Assembly: GCA_964655005.1 (NCBI GenBank)
Contig: CAZZKE010000072.1
Span: 1-14,011 of the forward strand
DNA from: CAZZKE01 sp964655005
Lineage (GTDB): Bacteria; Pseudomonadota; Alphaproteobacteria; Rhodospirillales; JABHCV01
Direction: 5' to 3'
Length of the DNA: 14,011 nt
This document shows positions 1 to 5,718 of this stretch, in pieces; position 1 is the first letter of the stretch, and every line of letters starts with the position of its first letter. The notes beneath the pieces were generated by a model. It saw nothing but the letters and a program-made list of their open reading frames with translations, was not told the DNA's origin and made no database searches. The translations under genes were made by a program, and so were the position numbers.

Positions 1-1222
1 TCTCCAGTGTGCCACCGTGGCCATGACGGGGTTGTCTGGACGCGATGCTTAGCCTCGATAACATAATCTCCAGTGCGTCCCGCAAATCCTCGCTCGCAAT
101 GGTCAGGGGCGGCGCAATCCGGATGCGTTCGCCCTCCATACCGCCGCCGAGGATCAAGACCCGGTCAGAGAAACATTCCTTGACCAGATCACCGGCATTC
201 ATCATGGGGCGGAATGATAGAGAGGGGCCTATCTGGTAAATACCCCTTGCCCAATTATTTTTCGCTATACGGGCGGCGGCGTCCGCCAAAGGTTTGGCGA
301 CGCGGCGGCAATCGGCTTCCACGTCGTGGGTGTCAATGTAATCGGCGACCGCACAAGCGGCGTAACAACCAATGGCCGAAGTCTGAAAGGTATGGGCGAG
401 AACGACGCCATCGCCGATGGCCGTTTCGAGCGTTTGACGATAGACGACGACGGAAAACGGAAAAAGCCCGTTGGTCATCGACTTGGAGAACAACAGGACA
501 TCAGGATTCAAGCCCATGTTTCGCGCGACGCTGAAATCGCCAAAACGGTAAAACCCACACTGAATCTCATCGGCGATGACAGTGACCCCGGCGGCTTTGG
601 CTTGCGCACATAGCCCGTGCAACCAATCGCCGTCGAGCGGCACATAACCTCGGGCCCCTTGGATGGGTTCGAAAATCAGGCAGGAGATAGCGGACCAATC
701 AATGTCCGTCGCGCCGGGCGTCAGCACCTCGACGAAAGACGCCAGAGATTGCCGGACCGGCGTTTCATGCAGGGCCATGGAGCGCTGTGCCGTGGTGGCG
801 CTAAGTGCATCAAGGCCAAGACCATGAAATCCGCCCTCGATGGCGAGAATTTTCCCCGGACGGTTGCGCAGCGCAAGCGACAGCGCCGTGCTTACTGCGA
901 AACTGCCTCCCACTTGGAACAGGACCTTGAAGTCGACCACATCAAGAGCATTGGTCAGCCAGCGCGCAAATTTCTCGGCTTCGGGCGGATAAATTCCGGC
1001 GACCAGATCGGCTTTCGGATGCGCGGGAAGACGTATGTCCTCGTTGCAATGGCCGAAGTTCACGGCCCCGTAAGAACTGCACAAGTCGGTGAAGTCTTCA
1101 GTTGTTCCGTCATCATGGCTAAGCGTCAGGCTGGCGTTCAAGGCCCGGCTACACGTCCAATGCTCTCCGAAAGCACGGGATTCATCAAGATCGCTAAGAC
1201 GCCGGTTCATCGTCGGCCGCAT
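1..1222 (-). CDS. Class III (PLP-dependent) aminotransferase, partial, 5' end possibly frameshifted
   Basis: The minus strand is open for 407 codons from the ATG at 1222 and runs off the left edge without a stop. Fold-type I, class III landmarks are present in order: GGFHG around residue 133 (aromatic plus His near the PLP ring), DEIQCGFYRFG starting at D218 (the Asp pairing with the PLP nitrogen), LLFSKSMTNG with the PLP lysine at K247, and AHTFQTSAIGC around 280. Visible length suggests only a short C-terminal piece is missing (family usually 420-460 residues). The common GSEA motif is replaced by GGSFAVSTAL. The substrate is not recognisable; it does not look like EctB. The ATG at 1222 has no Shine-Dalgarno. 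A much better start (ATG 1247, preceded by GAGGAAG at 8 nt) lies in another frame and hits a stop at 1194-1196, so the true N-terminus may be lost to a one-base indel. It diverges from the nucleotidyltransferase pair. Confidence 0.85.
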   Translation of the reverse strand, partial: MRPTMNRRLSDLDESRAFGEHWTCSRALNASLTLSHDDGTTEDFTDLCSSYGAVNFGHCNEDIRLPAHPKADLVAGIYPPEAEKFARWLTNALDVVDFKVLFQVGGSFAVSTALSLALRNRPGKILAIEGGFHGLGLDALSATTAQRSMALHETPVRQSLASFVEVLTPGATDIDWSAISCLIFEPIQGARGYVPLDGDWLHGLCAQAKAAGVTVIADEIQCGFYRFGDFSVARNMGLNPDVLLFSKSMTNGLFPFSVVVYRQTLETAIGDGVVLAHTFQTSAIGCYAACAVADYIDTHDVEADCRRVAKPLADAAARIAKNNWARGIYQIGPSLSFRPMMNAGDLVKECFSDRVLILGGGMEGERIRIAPPLTIASEDLRDALEIMLSRLSIASRQPRHGHGGTLE

Positions 1223-1601
1223 GGCGATAGTCAGTACGAGAGTCCATATTCAACACTTCCTCGAAGGTTAATTATTTGATCGGTTCAAAATCGCGGCGAA
1301 TGCGAGTTGTTTATCGCGATATTTTCCATACCCGGCAGCGTTTTGCCTGGATCGGGCTGCCATGATCGGTAACGGAATTCAAGATACCTTGTGCAATCCC
1401 CGTGTGAGCCCTATGCGGACATTAAACAAGAACAAAACAGCGGGAAGAAATAGAAATGGTCGGCAAATAGATCGTATTATTATTAAGTTTCCCGCTAAAA
1501 TTAATAATTCAGAAGAAAACTTCTAACGATTTTTTGTACTGTATAATCATTATAAGCGCAGCTATGGGTGAGAGTCCCAATATTTAAAATTTACTGGTGG
1601 C

Positions 1602-1754
1602 GTGACCGAACCAAAGCCACTTTTGGCCGTGACCTCCGCGCAGCCGCAAAGCGATGATGGGGGCGACTTCTCGTATATCTATTCAGCAATAAATTACGAA
1701 CAGATTTCAGCGTTATATTACGACGTCTACGGCATCAAACCGAAAACGCCATAA
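1602..1754 (+). CDS. Possible 50-aa ORF (GTG start) or C-terminal remnant
   Basis: A short frame from GTG 1602 to TAA 1752-1754 (open from 1572) encodes a protein-like peptide, with a tyrosine-rich C-terminal half: FSYIYSAINYEQ, then ALYYDVYGIKPKTP at the end. Composition is unlike the low-complexity translation of random intergenic DNA here. The start is poor: a GGTGG sits only 1 nt before the GTG, and no ATG is in frame. A minimal peptide MGESPNI starts at ATG 1564 in another frame just upstream, so the stretch could be a decayed gene. The family is not recognised. An AT-rich segment with TATAAT (1542-1547) precedes it. Confidence 0.28.
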   Translation: MTEPKPLLAVTSAQPQSDDGGDFSYIYSAINYEQISALYYDVYGIKPKTP

Positions 1755-1796
1755 CCCTTTTGTTAAATACAGCCGCAGGTTGCTGAGGCATGTCTA

Positions 1797-1823
1797 ATGT
1801 CCGCTTTTGACCCGAAGCGGATA
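1797..1823. repeat. Short palindromic dispersed-repeat-like element
   Basis: TCCGCTT at 1800-1806 and AAGCGGA at 1815-1821 form a perfect 7-bp stem with an 8-nt loop, extendable by one wobble and one A-T pair. This CCGCTTTTGACCCGAAGCGG pattern is of a kind scattered between genes in many alphaproteobacteria; its read-through gives the spurious 'FGSKADI' peptide seen in many hypothetical ORFs (from memory, not searched). Here the minus-strand reading indeed gives FGSKADI. Confidence 0.55.
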
Positions 1824-2128
1824 TCCCAGCCGACATCCGGGTGGTCCGGGAGCAACACCTTGGCTTGGAAGGGTATTGCCAGGAATACCGTCACTCGACC
1901 AGTTTCAGAAGCCGCGCTGGAACCGGCGTCACCTTTTGGGTTGGTGAACCGCCTTGCCTCACCCCACTGCCCACCACTAGCCATATGGGGCGCGATCAGT
2001 TAGATTGACCCGGTATTTCCGTACCAATGCGTTCCAACTCGTCGAGGGAGGTTGACGCGCTAGGCTGCTTGGCAGTGCTGGCGTTGATTGTCTTCGCCGT
2101 GAGTTGCCTCTGCTGTGGAGCATCACGA

Positions 2129-2941
2129 ATGAAGGTAGTTATGTTGGCGGCCGGGATCGGTGCCCGGCTCGGATTTACGGCTACGGAACCTCCAGCGAAG
2201 GTTTTGCTGCGCTTCGGCGGCAAATCTTTGCTGCAATTCCATATCGAAATCCTCAAGCGATACGGCATTGAAGAGTTGGTACTCGGCGTTGGTCATCACC
2301 ACCAGGACATCGAACGGGAGATCGCTGCCCTCGGGGCACAGGAATTTGTGCGAACCGTGTTCAATGAAGATTATGACGAAGGTAACATCGTCACCTTGTG
2401 GACCTTGCGCGACGAATTGTGTTGCGGGAAGCCGGTCCTCCTCATGGACGCCGACGTCCTCTACGACGAAAAACTGGTCGAGCGTCTCTTCAATTCTCGA
2501 CACCAGAACTGTCTGCTCCTCGATCGTTCCTTTGATCCGGGCGATGAGCCTGTCAAAGTATGTGTTCGGGATGGCAAGATCATCGAGTTTCGCAAATGGC
2601 TGAGCGCCGAGTTCGATTTCTGCGGTGAATCGGTGGGCTTTTTCAAATTGTCCGCCGAGGTGGCCAAGAAGATCATCATTCAGACCGAGCTCTATTTACG
2701 CCAGGGACGTCGTCACGAGCCTTACGAGGAAACGATCCGCGATGTTCTGCTGACCTCGCCACGCGGCACCTTCGCATTCGAGGATATCACCGGCGTGCCT
2801 TGGATCGAGATTGATTTTGCCGCCGACATCGAACGCGCCAATGCCGATATCCTGCCGCGTATTCTGACGGCGGAGGGCGAACGCCACAGACCTATGAAGA
2901 TCAAACGGGATATGGACCGAGGTGAGACACAAGTGTTATGA
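2129..2941 (+). CDS. Nucleotidyltransferase, LicC/PntC/IPCT-like (probable CTP-dependent activation)
   Basis: A 270-aa soluble enzyme of the sugar-phosphate nucleotidyltransferase fold. Visible motifs: the nucleotide-binding loop LAAGIGARLG (residues 6-15), then PAK with K24, FNEDYDEGNIVTLW (78-91), the metal-binding MDADV around D107/D109, GESVGFF (166-172), YEETI (199-203) and WIEIDF (225-230, second metal Asp D229). The N-x-Y/N-x-x-SLW-type segment plus a Y-E pair near the C-terminus is typical of phosphocholine (LicC), 2-aminoethylphosphonate (PntC) and inositol-1-phosphate (IPCT) cytidylyltransferases. The exact substrate is unknown. ATG 2129 is chosen over the upstream in-frame ATG 2027 because the fold starts with MKVVMLAAG and GGAG lies 8 nt upstream. 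It overlaps the LicD-like gene by ATGA, implying translational coupling and a shared pathway: making a CDP-linked group that the next enzyme transfers. Confidence 0.85.
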   Translation: MKVVMLAAGIGARLGFTATEPPAKVLLRFGGKSLLQFHIEILKRYGIEELVLGVGHHHQDIEREIAALGAQEFVRTVFNEDYDEGNIVTLWTLRDELCCGKPVLLMDADVLYDEKLVERLFNSRHQNCLLLDRSFDPGDEPVKVCVRDGKIIEFRKWLSAEFDFCGESVGFFKLSAEVAKKIIIQTELYLRQGRRHEPYEETIRDVLLTSPRGTFAFEDITGVPWIEIDFAADIERANADILPRILTAEGERHRPMKIKRDMDRGETQVL

Positions 2942-4224
2942 CCGGCATCGAGGCATTACTGTCCAGCCAGCCAATCAGCGCACTAATTGCCGCCCTGCTA
3001 TATATATCGACCTATCTGTCGCTCCTTAATCTCTTGAGATACCCACGAAACTGGCGACCTCCGAGTGTCTCATCGACGGTCGTAACCGGAGCCCTAGCTG
3101 TCATCATGGTGGTTTTCGTATCGGCATCGCCGGACGGCCTGGACTTTGGTTTGCTGTTCTTTTTGACTGGGTTCATTCTCCTGCTGTTTGGCATTATCGC
3201 CTCTCCTGCTATCGATTTCCAACCTGGGTCCCGTCCCATTGTTGAATTCCTGGCAAACCACGGAGACTACATCGGACTATGGATGGTTCTGCCCGCCCTC
3301 GTGACCGGTTACGCCTTACCAGACGCCAAACTTCATGGAGTCCTGGCTGCTGCTATTATTATTGAGTTGGCGTGGTATGTGCGGCACAGGTGGAATAGTA
3401 ATCGACAGTTGTATTCCCTTAGTGACCATGACCTTTTGGTCCTGAACACACAGGCGAACGGAGACATCAAGGGTTATGCCAAACGCCATGGTATCCGGGA
3501 ACTGAAATTATCGGCTGAGGGCGCTCAATGGTCTGGATGCAGCAAATCGACGCTTCCCTGCGCCTTCAACCTCTACACCAACCGGCTCGGCCTCAATACG
3601 GCACCGTGTTGCCGGGTGCACATGAAAGACCTCGCCTACTTCGTCTCCTCCTGTCTCAAAGAGATGGAGGTCACCCACTGGTTGGAAGGAGGGAGCCTTC
3701 TGGGTGCTGTGCGGGAAAATGGAAACCTGTTGGCTTGGGAAGATGATGTCGATATCTCATTCTTGCTTGACGACAAGTCCACCTGTTCTTCGGTAGCCAA
3801 GGGAATTTCTGAGCGCGGCAAGCGCCATGGCTATTACGTCGATATATTCGAGGGTAAAGGGTTCTTAGGTGTCTCATATGACAGACCTTTGCCCTGGCCT
3901 TTCCGATGGGAACGAAACCGAATGCGAGGCGAAATCCGGCTTGATCTCGTCGCCTACCGGCGCGCCGTGAGCCATGGTCAGTCCGTGCTTGAAAGACGCA
4001 CCCACAAGGGGTCTCTACCAATGACCGAGAGTGGGTGGTATGGCATGCCCGAAGAGACAGTACTCCCGACCTCGACAATCCGCTTTCTCGGCGATGATAT
4101 CCCCTGTCCAAATCAACCCCAGTCATATTTGCACACTCTTTATGAGGATTATCAAAAGATTGAGTTAACCTATGTCAATTCGGCGGCGGCGGAAACCAGG
4201 CGCCCTGCCGACTCGGTTTCATAG
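2938..4224 (+). CDS. Membrane-anchored LicD-family phosphotransferase with FKRP-like catalytic domain
   Basis: 428 aa. About five membrane segments come first (roughly residues 11-33, 47-64, 69-90, 109-128, 133-148); Arg-rich loops (RYPRNWR after segment 1, RHRWNSNR after segment 5) place the C-terminal domain in the cytoplasm. That domain carries the LicD/fukutin core: WLEGGSLLGAVREN (248-261) and AWEDDVDIS (266-274, acidic metal-binding triad), then RLDLVAY (334-340). Just before it is C201-x6-C208, then C224-C225, in the same arrangement as the zinc-binding cysteines of human FKRP. LicD-family enzymes move a phospho-group (phosphocholine, ribitol-phosphate and the like) from a CDP donor to a glycan; the coupled upstream nucleotidyltransferase fits as the donor maker. 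LicD proteins are usually soluble and about 270 aa, so the multi-pass N-terminus is unusual. Start ATG 2938 lies within the previous stop (ATGA), with AGGTGAG 11 nt upstream. Acceptor and transferred group are unknown. Confidence 0.85.
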   Translation: MTGIEALLSSQPISALIAALLYISTYLSLLNLLRYPRNWRPPSVSSTVVTGALAVIMVVFVSASPDGLDFGLLFFLTGFILLLFGIIASPAIDFQPGSRPIVEFLANHGDYIGLWMVLPALVTGYALPDAKLHGVLAAAIIIELAWYVRHRWNSNRQLYSLSDHDLLVLNTQANGDIKGYAKRHGIRELKLSAEGAQWSGCSKSTLPCAFNLYTNRLGLNTAPCCRVHMKDLAYFVSSCLKEMEVTHWLEGGSLLGAVRENGNLLAWEDDVDISFLLDDKSTCSSVAKGISERGKRHGYYVDIFEGKGFLGVSYDRPLPWPFRWERNRMRGEIRLDLVAYRRAVSHGQSVLERRTHKGSLPMTESGWYGMPEETVLPTSTIRFLGDDIPCPNQPQSYLHTLYEDYQKIELTYVNSAAAETRRPADSVS

Positions 4225-4258
4225 GCACATCCAGCTCGATACAAAATTGGCAACGGAT

Positions 4259-4501
4259 TTAGAACGTAAAGGACCAACATCGTGAGGACTTTAAGAAAAT
4301 GAAGAAACAATCGTCCTGTAAATCGCGGGGAGTCCGGTGATGGAACCCGCCGATGGCCTGGGCGGAGTAATCGACCGTATACTTTGCTTTCTGGGAATAC
4401 ACGATTTCAAAATCATCGACTCGACCCTTGGATTCGGAAGTGCCGGCGGCACTGAAACCGTCCAATGTCAGCGTTGTAGTCGGGTTGTAACACGATCCCA
4501 T
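4259..4501 (-). CDS. Possible 80-aa hypothetical protein
   Basis: A minus-strand frame from ATG 4501 to TAA at 4259 whose middle part reads like real protein (for example GRVDDFEIVYSQKAKYTVDY), with sensible codon use in that part. It lies opposite and divergent to the zinc-ribbon gene. A perfect AAGGAGGT (minus strand, 4527-4520) precedes it, but 18 nt from the ATG, which is too far for a normal Shine-Dalgarno; it is also one arm of the hairpin at 4521-4535. The frame is open further upstream, but that extension is antisense to the zinc-ribbon gene. The last 25 residues look less natural. No family recognised. Confidence 0.33.
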   Translation of the reverse strand: MGSCYNPTTTLTLDGFSAAGTSESKGRVDDFEIVYSQKAKYTVDYSAQAIGGFHHRTPRDLQDDCFFIFLKSSRCWSFTF

Positions 4502-4520
4502 TGAATGCTTCGATTGATGA

Positions 4521-4535
4521 CCTCCTTTTCGGAGG
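4521..4535. other. CCTCC/GGAGG hairpin
   Basis: CCTCC (4521-4525), loop TTTTC, GGAGG (4531-4535): a perfect 5-bp stem between the two small divergent ORFs. Either strand would pair a Shine-Dalgarno-like GGAGG with its complement. It is not a terminator, as no T-run follows on either strand. A regulatory role is only a guess. Confidence 0.3.
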
Positions 4536-4568
4536 CAGACGGGAAGAAAATGCCCCCCAGGCAAAGAC

Positions 4569-4727
4569 ATGACACTTAAATCAAAACTCAAACCTGAACC
4601 GGATCGCCCTATGGTCCCGAAACTCCGCAAATGTCTCAGATGCGGAAAGAAGTTTATGTCGGAACACACCGGCGAGCGTATTTGCCCGAAGTGCAAGGGG
4701 AAGTCGGACTGGCGTAAGGTGAAGTGA
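4569..4727 (+). CDS. Small zinc-ribbon protein (52 aa)
   Basis: ATG 4569 to TGA 4725-4727. The protein is basic with a lysine-rich start (MTLKSKLKPEP) and one treble-clef or ribbon-type zinc site: CLRC at residues 22-25 and CPKC at 39-42, spaced 13 residues apart, ending WRKVK. Small proteins with R-x-CLRC...F-S...RICPxC are frequent in alphaproteobacterial genomes and phages (recollection of family, not searched); their function is unknown, and nucleic-acid or protein binding is the usual guess. Shine-Dalgarno is weak (AGG at 4559-4561). No other in-frame start lies within at least 45 nt upstream. Too short to be found by many gene callers, but the paired cysteines make it convincing. Confidence 0.75.
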   Translation: MTLKSKLKPEPDRPMVPKLRKCLRCGKKFMSEHTGERICPKCKGKSDWRKVK

Positions 4728-4749
4728 CTCTCGGAGTAATTACAACGAG

Positions 4750-4771
4750 TTTTCCACAGAAATGTGGACAA
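4750..4771. other. Inverted pair of DnaA-box-like 9-mers
   Basis: TTTTCCACA (4750-4758) and TGTGGACAA (4763-4771) face each other across GAAA, forming a 6-bp TCCACA/TGTGGA stem. Each 9-mer differs by one base from the E. coli DnaA box TTATCCACA. It begins 23 nt after the stop of the zinc-ribbon gene. No cluster of further boxes or AT-rich 13-mers was found, so an origin is not claimed. It could equally be a transcript-end hairpin, although no T-run follows. Confidence 0.3.
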
Positions 4772-4835
4772 CTGATTCATTGGAGTGCGGTGTCAGGGGT
4801 GAACCTATCAGGGGCTCAGCAAAATCAGGGAAATG

Positions 4836-4926
4836 ACCGCTGTTGGCTAATAAGCGAAGTCCCAGCCACCACCAGATTATGACTGTTTTTCTACTGAAAG
4901 CGGACTCAATATTCAGAAATGTCCGG
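4836..4926. repeat. Palindromic repeat pieces, same style as 1797-1823
   Basis: TGACCGCTGTTGGC...AAGCG (from about 4836) and GAAAGCGGAC...GTCCGG (4897-4926, with CGGAC 4901-4905 pairing with GTCCG 4921-4925) resemble diverged copies of the intergenic GACCGCTTTTGGC/AAGCGGAC repeats common in alphaproteobacteria. The copies are imperfect, so assignment is tentative. Confidence 0.35.
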
Positions 4927-5161
4927 TTTGAGTGGGCTGGCGGAGGCCTGTTCCAAGACAGTACCCGCTCCAAGCTACCACTGCTGCCGTTCATTGCTCA
5001 AAATAAGGCTATAATAAGGTTGGTGTGGCATGTTTCGTATTAGACGTTATTAGCTGAGCCAATATGCATTTAGCACTTTATTGCTTAGCTCCAACGAATT
5101 ACACTGCTAGGTGTCCGCTGGTATTAATCAGGGCTGTTCCAGAATAAAGCGCTGAAATAAA

Positions 5162-5207
5162 ATTCGTAATGCGGGGGTCGGGTGTTCAAGTCACCCAGGC
5201 GGCACCA
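5162..5207 (+). other. 3' fragment of tRNA-Thr(CGT): probable attachment-site scar
   Basis: Read 5' to 3': anticodon loop TTCGTAA (5163-5169, anticodon CGT), 3' anticodon stem TGCGG (5170-5174), 5-nt variable loop GGGTC, perfect T arm GGGTG-TTCAAGT-CACCC (5180-5196), acceptor strand AGGCGGC (5197-5203), discriminator A and encoded CCA (5205-5207). The matching halves CCGCA (anticodon stem) and GCCGCCT (acceptor) are absent upstream, where AT-rich island sequence runs straight in. So this is not a working tRNA. Beginning at the anticodon loop and ending at the tRNA 3' end is the classic footprint of tyrosine-recombinase integration. The intact tRNA should be at the other end of the element. 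Confidence 0.85.
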
Positions 5208-5227
5208 TTGTTTCCGGGGGGCTTGCG

Positions 5228-5695
5228 ATGTCGAAATGGGATAGCCGCTTTTTGCGCCTGGCGCGGGAAGTCGCGACCTGGTCCAAGGACCGCTCGACCA
5301 GGGTCGGCGCCGTCATTGTCGGCGAGGATCGCACCCCCGGGCCATACGGCTATAACGGTTTCCCCCGCTATATCGACGACGAACGGGAAGACCGCCACGC
5401 CCGGCCCTCGAAATACGACTGGACCGAACACGCCGAACGTAACGCCATTTACAACGCCGCCCGCATGGGCGTGGCGCTCAAGGGCGGCGCCATCTATGTC
5501 ACCCATGTGCCGTGCGCCGACTGCGCCCGGGCAATCATTCAGGTCGGTATCGTGCGGGTCGTCGCCGATGCCAACTGCATGTCCGGCGGCTTCGCCGAAC
5601 GCTGGTCCGAAGCCGCCCAGGTGACCCGCGAAATGCTCGGCGAGGCGGGGGTCGGCCTCGACCTGGTCGAAATTGTCGAAGAGGACTCATCCTGA
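5228..5695 (+). CDS. dCMP deaminase family protein
   Basis: 155-aa zinc-dependent deaminase that would convert dCMP to dUMP (pyrimidine nucleotide supply for dTMP), cytosolic. Landmarks: SKDRSTRVGAVIV (19-31) and NGFPRYIDD (43-51), both typical of dCMP deaminases; HAE with zinc ligand H68 and catalytic E70; PCADC with zinc ligands C96 and C99. Length is normal for the family. ATG 5228 is preceded by GGGGGG about 6 nt upstream as a Shine-Dalgarno-like run. The gene is GC-rich like the liv operon and unlike the sequence to its left. It starts 20 bp after the tRNA fragment, so it was probably cotranscribed with, or directly behind, tRNA-Thr before the insertion. A broader cytidine/deoxycytidylate deaminase role (riboflavin or tRNA editing type) is less likely given the motifs. 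Confidence 0.88.
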   Translation: MSKWDSRFLRLAREVATWSKDRSTRVGAVIVGEDRTPGPYGYNGFPRYIDDEREDRHARPSKYDWTEHAERNAIYNAARMGVALKGGAIYVTHVPCADCARAIIQVGIVRVVADANCMSGGFAERWSEAAQVTREMLGEAGVGLDLVEIVEEDSS

Positions 5696-5718
5696 ATGAA
5701 GGCGGACTGTGCGGGATG

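Larger units (their letters stand above)
1280..2128. other. Mostly non-coding 850-bp gap
   Basis: There is no convincing large gene between the divergent aminotransferase and nucleotidyltransferase. Positions 1440-1560 are strikingly AT-rich for this genome and include a TATAAT at 1542-1547, but no good -35 box is seen at the right distance. A possible 50-aa ORF (1602-1754) and a short palindrome (1797-1823) are listed separately. Promoters of both flanking genes must lie here, but I could not place them. Confidence 0.6.
1..5161. mobile_element. Probable genomic island, right-hand part
   Basis: Inferred from three observations. A tRNA-Thr 3' fragment lies at its right edge (5162-5207). The genes before that point use many more A/T-ending codons than those after it, and the non-coding gaps are long and AT-rich. 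The content is accessory in character: surface-decoration-type enzymes and small orphan ORFs. No integrase, transposase or second att copy is in the window; for an element inserted in a tRNA gene of this orientation, the intact tRNA and usually the integrase would be at the far left end, outside the window. The left limit is unknown. Confidence 0.55.
4728..5161. other. Non-coding end of the island
   Basis: No gene supported. It contains the inverted DnaA-box-like pair (4750-4771), palindromic repeat pieces (about 4836-4926) and a TATAAT at 5010-5015 without a matching -35 box. The final 120 bp before the tRNA fragment is AT-rich and would carry recombinase arm or core sites if this is an element end, but none can be assigned by eye. 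Confidence 0.55.

Noticed and set aside
617..1279. Long plus-strand open frame (220 codons)
   Set aside because: Antisense to the aminotransferase, which has clear family motifs; the plus product has none.
1439..1496. 8-bp inverted repeat AGCGGGAA/TTCCCGCT spaced 42 nt
   Set aside because: An 8-bp match at this spacing is expected by chance in a gap of this size.
1996..2120. Minus-strand peptide ending LDELERIGTEIPGQSN that looks protein-like
   Set aside because: No start outside the antisense of the nucleotidyltransferase; hydrophilic look is expected opposite a hydrophobic frame. Could be a remnant, but unsupported.
2027..2128. 34-codon in-frame extension of the nucleotidyltransferase with a hydrophobic stretch
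   Set aside because: The fold begins at MKVVMLAAG and ATG 2129 has a good Shine-Dalgarno; a membrane segment in front would be atypical.
5010..5015. TATAAT as a promoter for the deaminase gene
   Set aside because: No -35-like hexamer at 16-18 nt; the nearest TTG-like hexamer is only 10 nt away.
5162..5207. Functional tRNA gene
   Set aside because: D arm, 5' acceptor strand and 5' anticodon stem are absent upstream.
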